The translations under genes and the position numbers were made by a program. The notes under the pieces were generated by a model, which had not been told where the DNA came from, searched no databases, and saw only the letters and a list, made by a program, of their open reading frames with translations. From Posidonia oceanica (Eukaryota; Streptophyta; Magnoliopsida; Alismatales; Posidoniaceae): a DNA stretch of 64,000 bases. Position 1 is the stretch's first letter. Each line of letters begins with the position of its first letter. Location of the stretch: the NCBI GenBank assembly GCA_037176725.1, contig JAZBRS010000026.1:64210501-64274500 (forward strand), given 5' to 3'. This document shows positions 57,925 through 64,000 of this stretch, piece after piece.

Positions 57925-58285
57925 CATCATTTTGTTTTTTTTTTTTTGGGTTTTTTTCTTTTTTTTTTGGATTTTATCATTTTTTGGCTTTATCTTTTTT
58001 TTTTGGATTTTTGGTTTTATGATTTTTTGAATTTTTGGTTTTATCATTTGGATTTTTGGCTTTATGATTTTTTTGGATTTTTGGTTTTATCATTTTTTTT
58101 TTGGATTGGATTTTCTGGATTTTTGGTTTTATGATTTTTTTTTGCATTTTTTGTTTATTTTTTTTGGATTTTTGGCTTTATGATTTTTTGGATTTTTTGT
58201 TGTATCTTTTTTTTTGGATTTTTGGTTTTATGATTTTTTTGGATTTTGGGTTTTATGTTTTTTTTTTTTTTGGATTGAATTTTCT
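57925..58285 (+). repeat. T-rich minisatellite, counterpart of the array at 7,551-7,690
   Basis: Roughly 12-14 irregular units of TTTTTGGATTTTTGGTTTTA with ATGATTT or ATCATTT. It is reverse-complementary in style to the E1 array. Confidence 0.75.
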
Positions 58286-59049
58286 GGGAGAAGAAGAATC
58301 TTCCAAGGAGTTGGGAAACAAGAAACCTCATGGTTGGGAAAATGTTGATAATTGGGTCCCTTGTGCATCTTGGAGCCAAAAGATACTACAGGCTTGCTTT
58401 GGCACCCGACTGCCCCTAGACCTTGGCTCCTATCCCTTGCCTCTCAATGTGTAGTGCAGGGTGTGGGGAAAGAGGTAGTGACCTATCCTGAGGCTTTGGC
58501 TAGAGATTTAGAATTCTACCCCTCCTAGACCAAGGTCAAATCCTACTGTGCTTTTCCAATCCCTGATTTTTTTAGTTTTGACACATGCACAGCTTCTTTG
58601 TTGTCTTCTTTTCTTGGACAGCTTCTTTGCTACCATCTTTTCCCCTCTCTTTCTTTTGTTTGATGGATAGCTTCTTTGCTGCCCTCTTTTCTTTTTTCTG
58701 ATCTTTTGGTAGGCATTAGTAGTCTCACCCCCATTTTGAGTGTTCGGCCAACAAATATTTATTTGATGGAACGACACACTCCTTTCTTTTTTATTTGGTA
58801 CATACCCCTCTTTTGCGCTTCTAAGCTTGGCTTTGGGCATCTACCAAAAGCATTTCTGCCTTGTAGGAAGTGTGTGGACTCGTTTATTCAAGGACTGGAA
58901 AGGGAACTCATAAAGGTCTGCCTCTGTCTCTGTGATACTTCCTCCCCACAAAGTGTTTGTGAGATGAGGTTAGAGGCAGTATTCCTAGGCTTTAGGAATA
59001 CGGAGTTCACAAGCACGGGTATTCTATTGGCTCGACGTGTGGTTCAAGG

Positions 59050-59205
59050 GTAGCATTTATTGTAATGCAGGAATGTTCGGGCCTAGTGCCATCCTTTTGG
59101 CCAACCATAGGTGTTGCCTAGATATGCCTCAACTACCAAGTATGGTCCGTCCCATTTAGTTCTCAACTTCCCCTGCTTGGGTGGTGAATCTTCTTCTCAT
59201 TAGGT
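59050..59205 (-). pseudogene. E3 integrase C-terminal remnant (GPY/F)
   Basis: The minus strand reads KLRTKWDGPYLVVEAYLGNT and later NKCYP, aligning with KLKPNWEGPYIVVAAYPGN and KRYYP at the end of the E1 integrase. Only this tail of pol is left. About 200 bp of unassigned sequence separates it from gag. Confidence 0.75.
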
Positions 59206-59411
59206 TTATATGTATTTTTGTTATATGGAAGGAAATGATATTTTTATTTAGGTATTTTTCATGCTCAAACAAAACAAGATAAAAGAAAAACAGGAAAGTA
59301 AAGATGAAGTCTATTCACAATAACTAGGGGGGATGCCCCTAGTGTAGCCTCCTTCAGTAGAGGCTCTTCGCTTCCAGTTCTCTAACCAGTGTCGAACGTG
59401 AAGTTGGTGCC

Positions 59412-61086
59412 TCATCCTGAGAGAGGAGGGCAGCCTGATGGATGAGCATGGTGCTCTTCCCCTTGCGTCACAAGCTGTATTCTTCTGAACTTTGGCTTGC
59501 AAGCATGGTTAACCCCATTGATGCATGGAATCCACTTCTTTGGCGTGTGCTTGATGGACTTCCATGGACACCTCCTCACTGCAGGGATAGACTTTCCACA
59601 AACTGATATGTCTAGAGGCCTAGGTGGATGAGGCAGCAGTTCCTTGATGTAGGAAGGTGTAGTAAGCTCATTTTCTGCCCCTAGCTCAGCTGTCACAACA
59701 TCTGGGTTGGATGCTCCGGGTGGCACTGACATCATCTCTTGGTCGGGCTCGGGTACTAGCTCTAGCATGGGCATGGGCTCTAGTACAGGTGCTGGCTCTG
59801 GCTTAGGTACGGGCATTGGCAATGGTTCTTGCTCAAGCTCGAGTGCTGGCTCTGGCATTGGCTCTGGCTCAAGTACGGGCATTGGCATTGATTCTTGCTC
59901 TAGCTCGAGTGCTGGCTCTGGCATTGGCTCTGGCTCAGGTACGGGCATTGGCATTGATTCTTGCTCTAGCTCGAGTGCTAGCTCTGGCATTGGCTCTAGC
60001 TCAAGTACGGGCATTGGCATTGATTCTTGCTCTAGCTCAAGTGTTGGCTCTGGCATTGGCTCTGGCTCAGGTACGGGCATTGGCATTGATTCTTGCTCTA
60101 GCTCGAGTGCTGGCTTTGGCTCAGGTACGGGCATTGGCATTGATTCTTGCTCTAGCTCAGGTGTTGGCTCTGGCATTGGCTCTGGCTCAGGTACGGGCAT
60201 TGGCAATGGTTCTTGCTCTAGCTCTTGTGCTGGCTCTAGCATTGGCTCTAGCTCAGGTATGGGCATTGGCAATGGCTTGTTTTTCTTGAAAATGCCCCAC
60301 ATATTTCGACTGCCTTGCGAGAGTACTGTCTTGACCTCCTCCGTATATTTTATTGGCTTGCTTGAGTGTGTCAGAGGTCGATGCCTCCATATTGGTTGAG
60401 CTTGCTATATTCTTAGCACCTGTGCAGCTACTGGCTCTTGGTGCAGTGTTGGCTGTGGCACTTGATGCAGTGCCAGCTGGACTGGAGTTTGCCACAGACT
60501 TGAGATAGGTTGTGGTTGCCTCAATTGTTGCCTTTTATTGCCATAATGGGTGTTGCATCTTCCTTGAATTTGATGAACTGTGGTTTGATCGATGTCATCT
60601 TCAATATCATCTTCAATTGGTTGTGGTTCTTCAAATTCATGGATATTCTCCTTGATTGATGCTACCACCTCATATAATGCTGAGTTAGATGGGCAGTAGG
60701 CGCTAGCCAGTCCTTTCTTCATTGGTCCCGTGGTGTTTGCTATCAGCTTTTGGACCATTTGTCTCTCTAGGATTTCTAGGCCTGATCTCGTAGCCATGTC
60801 TCTCCACCGATTGGCATAAGTGAACCAGTCTTCCCTAGGTTCCATCATTTCCTTTGCCAAGTCGAGGAAGGTTGGCTTGGGCTCCACCTTATACTAGTAC
60901 TTGAGCAGGAAGCTTTCTTGAATTCGCTTGAAGCTGCTTAATTCTTCCTTGCTTAGTGACATGAACCACTCCATGGGCTCTCCTTCAAGGAAATAGAAGA
61001 ACAGGTGGATAAGGAGCCCAAAGTCATGGTAGTAAGGCGCAGCCTCCATTTGGAATCTTATGATATGACTTTGTGGATTTGTAGTT
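59412..61086 (-). pseudogene. E3 Gag with Pro/Glu repeat tail
   Basis: One frame is followed from 61,086 down to 59,412, broken by TAG near 60,890 (LLKY*YKVEP, a Gln codon lost) and 60,405. The Gag core reads SHIIRFQMEAAPYYHDFGL, FFYFLEGEPMEWFMSLSKE and WFTYANRWRDMATRSGLE, then KENIHEFEEPQPIEDDIEDD. A repeat region of Pro, Met, Val, Leu and Glu follows (60,290-59,740), then an unrecognised segment containing CGKSIPAVRRCPWKSIKHTP. The N-terminus is lost to the insertion at 61,087. It could supply particle protein in principle if it were intact; here it is not. Confidence 0.8.
59740..60285 (-). repeat. 66-bp in-frame tandem repeats in E3 gag
   Basis: About eight units encoding PMPVPEPEPMPEPALELEQE-like peptides, 22 residues each. 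Some units are shortened (for example PKPALELEQES), which keeps the frame. The plus strand of this array is also open, giving false Gly/Ser-rich frames. Confidence 0.9.
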
Positions 61087-62454
61087 TGTAACACTCGGGA
61101 ATTCATTTCCTTGTAATTATGCTTGTTTAATGAATTCCTTGGCTTTGGTCGGGTGTTAGTGGCCTTGCGGGCCCCACTTGAGTTGTTGTGGGCCCCATCT
61201 GTGGTTTGTGTGGGTCTCCACCTGTATTGTTGTGGTGGACTCCCATATGTGGTGGTTGGTGGGACAGATTGTGGCCTGGTCCCTGTGTTTCTCTCTCTTT
61301 TTCTCCCTCTCTCTTTCTCTCCCTTCCTCTCTCTCTCTCCCTCTCCCTCCTTCCCTGTCTCTCTCTCCTTCCCACCCTCTCTCCCTCACGTGCCCCCTCT
61401 TTCTCTTCCCCTCCCCCCCCCCTCACGCACGTATCCCCCTCCTCCCTCGCATGTGCGGCTTCCTCCCCCTCTCCCCCGCTCGTGCCCGCTCCCTCCTCTC
61501 CTCTCCTCCCCGTGCCCTAGCCCTAGCCGGTGGGCACCTCTCCTCCTCCTCCTCCCCCTCTCCCCACCGATCTCTCCCCCTCCTTCCTTTCCCCTCCTCC
61601 TCCTTTCCCCCTTCTTTCCCCTCCCATCCCCTCCTTCCTCCTCCTCTTCCTCTCCTCTGCTGGTGGTGGTGGGTGGTTGCTGGTGGTGGCCAGTGTGCGG
61701 TGGCAGCCGGTGGTGCGGCGAGCGAGCTCCGATCAGCGTCTTGGTGGAGCGGCGTGCTCGGTTTGCGTGTGGATCGCTGGTGGATGGAGGTTGTCCCTCT
61801 GTCCCAAGGTACACACCTTGCCCTAGGAGCCTAAATGTTTAGATATTTGCCTTGTATGTGTCCCTTGCCATGTTTTGTATGTTATATGTGAGTTTGGCAA
61901 TTTGTAGGGATTTATATGCATTTAGGCGAATTTATTTGGCTTCAGTAAGTTTATAGCTTGAATGTGGTTTTCCGCCGTTTGATGAGGGTGTATGCTCTCA
62001 AATGGCTTGAATATGATTTTATTGTGTGCCTTGCCATGTTTATATGCTATGGTAGAGGTTTGGTAATTTTTAGAGATTTATTGTGGTTTCTGGCCGAATT
62101 TATGGCCCAGATGGCTTAAATGCTTGAAATGTGGTTTTCCAGTGGATTCCAGTGTTTTGGGCCTCGGATTGAGGCGATTGTGATATATTTGTGTTGCTCG
62201 AGCTGAGACGCTTGTTTGCATGTGTTGTGCGCCCGGTTTGGCGCGAATTTGATATTGGTTCGGGGTTTTTATAGAAATTGACTTGAGTTTTGGATTTTCG
62301 GTGTTTTCTTATGTTGCGTGCCCCAGAATGCCATATCAAGGGTATGGTTGCATTCCTTGTTTTATTTCGGAGATTCCGGTATACGGCACGCTCGTTTTCG
62401 AGTTTGTTTCGGGTGATCGGGGGTTTAAGTCGGTTCTTTAAGTTTTCTGAACTG

Positions 62455-62640
62455 ACCTGGAACGGAGCCCTGTTGGTGGAACGGAGCCCTGTTGGTAGAA
62501 CGGAGTCCCGTTTTCCCCTGGTCTGGAGTTCCGTTTTTGGAACGGAACCCCGTTTTCCACTGGTCCAGAGTTCCATTTTTGGAACGGAGCCCCGTTTTCC
62601 CTTGGTCCGGAGTCCCGTTTTTGGGCGGAGCCTCGTTTGC
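62455..62640 (+). repeat. 42-bp tandem repeats
   Basis: About four units of the type GGAACGGARCCCCGTTTTCC followed by MYTGGTCYRGAGTYCCRTTTTT, the first ones shortened. AACGGAGCCCCGTT-like words form small palindromes. Confidence 0.75.
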
Positions 62641-63117
62641 TGTAGCAAAACGGAGCACTGGTCCAAGACGGAGCTTCGTTCTAGTGCTGAGTTGTGAACC
62701 TCAGCCTTGATCCCGCATTCTGGTGATTTTCGACGTGATGAATCGGAGGCTGAGTGTTTTCTCAGCGAGTGTTTTCCAGTGTGGTTTCCTTGGTTGGCTT
62801 TTGGGCTTCTTGTGCTTTAGCCCATGATATTTGATAAATGTTTTCAAAGAGATTTCTGAGGAAAAATATGAATGGTTTGCAAATGGTTTTGCCGAGGTTT
62901 TCCGTAGCCGAAAACCTGGGAGTTGTGTTGGCTGGACCTGGGGATGTGACGGCGTTCCTGGTGTGTTGCACACTTCGCCTGGGTTGAGATTTGGCGGGTC
63001 GGGGTGCCGGCCGTACCTAGCGGTATCGTAGCAGCGAACTTGGGAGGTATGATACTTCTGTGTAGCTGGGCGTGATACCGTAGTTGTTACGGGCATCGGG
63101 ACTCGCCTGGTTTTGTG

Positions 63118-63213
63118 TGCTGGCTGAGCCTAGGGGTTGGAGCCTTTAGTAGTTCGGAGCACTGGTGCTGGCTAAGCCTAGGGGTTGGAGCCTCTAGTGG
63201 TTCGGAGCACTGA
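63118..63213 (+). repeat. 48-bp tandem duplication
   Basis: Two copies of GTGCTGGCTRAGCCTAGGGG...TTCGGAGCACTG differing at three or four bases, so a recent duplication. Confidence 0.85.
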
Positions 63214-64000
63214 GTTGAAGTCACTGTATATTAGGCGTGCCCTGTGGTTTGTCCTGAGTGAGGACAGCTTGCCCAATTGGGGTGAGTAGCTTTCCCTGGT
63301 GGGGGATCGCTTTTGAGGCGTCTCTAGTGACGAGATGCTGGGACAGACACGCTCCTCCATAGGACGGGTGTTCGTGGCAGTGCAGTGAGCTGCAAGGGTG
63401 AGTCCCTGGCTACTGCTTGAGGCCAGATCGTTTGCTTGGCGCTAGGCAATACGATCAGTTGTGGTTTTGTGCCTATGGGGCTGTGTTTTGGTTGTTGTTG
63501 GCCGTATTAGGCCTTGAGCTTTGCCTGAGTTTGGGCCAGTTGCTTTTCCACCTGTGTATGGCGTGAGATTTGTGTTTTGGGCCGTAGTAGGCCAGTTGTT
63601 TTCCCACCTAGTTATGGCATGTGGTTTTGGTTTGAGATTTAGCTTTGCGGGGTATTTCCGCCTTGTCTTATCCAGTGGGCCGAGTGTTTTCCCAGCCTGA
63701 GAGGTTGGAGGGTTTTGAGTGGTTTTGAGGTTTGGGTCGGTGGGCCGTGGCTTTGTGATTATATTTTGTAACACCTGTCTTCCCCGATTTTAGCTTGTGG
63801 GTTTTGGGAAGGGTGTTTTATTATTTATATTGCTTGTTGTAGACCAAGATTTTGGGGTTTTGCCGGTTGTGCCGTATTTGAGGTTTTTTGTCCGTTTCTC
63901 GCGTGGTTTTTGCGAGGTGTGTGCTGGGTGACGATTTCTAGGTCACTCACGTGTGCTTGTTTGGTTTTCAGGTGCTGATGATTAGCTGATTTGGAGTATA

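Larger units (their letters stand above)
56874..59049 (-). other. E3 3' tail with T-rich minisatellite, non-coding
   Basis: On the minus strand, after the integrase end, come AGCAAAGAAGCTGTCCAAG copies (58,680-58,600), a non-coding stretch, then the minisatellite at 58,285-57,925 of GGATTTTTGGTTTTATGATT units (as written on the plus strand). The order matches E1 at 6,837-7,700. The part at 56,874-57,240 is the 3' flank of the PMD gene. Confidence 0.65.
38800..61086 (-). mobile_element. E3: gag-only Tat derivative with antisense PMD gene
   Basis: Read on the minus strand: gag (61,086-59,412), integrase end (59,205-59,050), 3' tail with minisatellite (59,049-57,900), a PMD gene in the opposite direction (56,873-48,217), tandem arrays (47,690-45,460), polypurine tract and 3' LTR (39,917-38,800). 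Protease, RT, RNase H and most of integrase are absent. Two solo LTRs (39,929-45,342 and 50,999-56,355) have inserted later. The 5' part is lost to view because another element enters gag at 61,087. The left end lies within a few bases of 38,800. Confidence 0.75.
61087..64000. mobile_element. LTR-type element inserted in E3 gag, extends out of the window
   Basis: TGTAACACTCGGG begins directly after E3 gag codons for NPQSH; TAGTT at 61,082-61,086 would be the target copy. The TGTAACAC start suggests an LTR. No coding region is seen. It holds an oligopyrimidine tract (61,285-61,660), then GC-rich sequence, 42-bp repeats at 62,455-62,640, a 48-bp tandem duplication at 63,118-63,213 and a repeat of GGCCGTANTAGGCC phrases at 63,500-63,610. 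A second TGTAACACC occurs at 63,769. Family and strand cannot be set. Confidence 0.5.

Noticed and set aside
59707..60399. Gly/Ser-rich and Ala/Leu-rich plus-strand frames of 157-230 codons
   Set aside because: Antisense of the 66-bp gag repeats; the minus frame carries the Gag context.
61123..61842. Plus-strand frames of about 220-240 codons rich in Leu, Pro and Ser
   Set aside because: Generated by an oligopyrimidine tract; no recognised domain.
1..64000. tRNA, rRNA, CRISPR or bacterial operons
   Set aside because: None seen on either strand; the spaced repeats are tandem minisatellites without unique spacers.

Overview
This is a stretch of repeat-dominated nuclear DNA from a flowering plant with a large genome. 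Every coding remnant I recognise belongs to an LTR retrotransposon: four Ty3/gypsy elements, at least three and probably all four of the Tat lineage (including Ogre-like ones), and one Ty1/copia fragment. I see no ordinary single-copy host gene, rRNA, tRNA, bacterial gene or CRISPR array. The species cannot be named from the sequence.

The elements are nested. A Ty1/copia remnant (33,004-34,065, +) is the oldest layer. An Ogre-like element E0 on the minus strand enters it at 33,003. Its 5' LTR is 29,969-33,003, its PBS is at 29,941-29,964, and gag and protease run leftward to 23,289. There it is cut by element E1 (+), which fills 1-23,288. A second Tat element, E2 (+), enters the copia remnant at 34,066, with LTR, PBS, leader hairpins and a nearly open gag. 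E2 is broken near 38,800 by a third Tat element, E3 (minus), which runs to 61,086. E3's gag is in turn interrupted at 61,087 by a further LTR-type element that continues out of the window. Three very long solo LTRs (5.4-6.4 kb) of an Ogre-like family lie inside E1 and E3. Each is flanked by a 5-bp target duplication: CCTAT at 12,860-19,236, CCCTC at 39,929-45,342 and CTTGG at 50,999-56,355.

E1 holds a complete but decayed Tat pol. The order is gag zinc-knuckle end, two tandem aspartic protease domains, a repeat-bearing spacer with an intron whose removal joins the frames, reverse transcriptase, RNase H, a second archaeal-type RNase H, and integrase. E3 keeps only gag and the last codons of integrase, so it is a gag-only deletion derivative.

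The most interesting feature is downstream of integrase. Both E1 and E3 carry, antisense to the element, a multi-exon gene for a plant mobile domain (PMD) protein with a coiled-coil tail. Splice sites and reading phases can be followed through nine exons in E1 and eight in E3. E1 carries a second antisense gene nearer its 3' LTR, whose 397-codon main exon is free of stops. A spliceable gene can survive in a retrotransposon only if it is read from the strand opposite the genomic RNA, which is what is seen. In E3 the PMD gene is split by a solo LTR, and deleting that LTR and one target copy restores the frame exactly.

Other structure includes hypervariable tandem arrays in the E3 3' region, PBS-like copies inside the LTRs of two families, a conserved block in otherwise divergent LTRs, and premature stops that are mostly TAG at former CAG or TGG codons, as expected from decay of methylated CHG sites.
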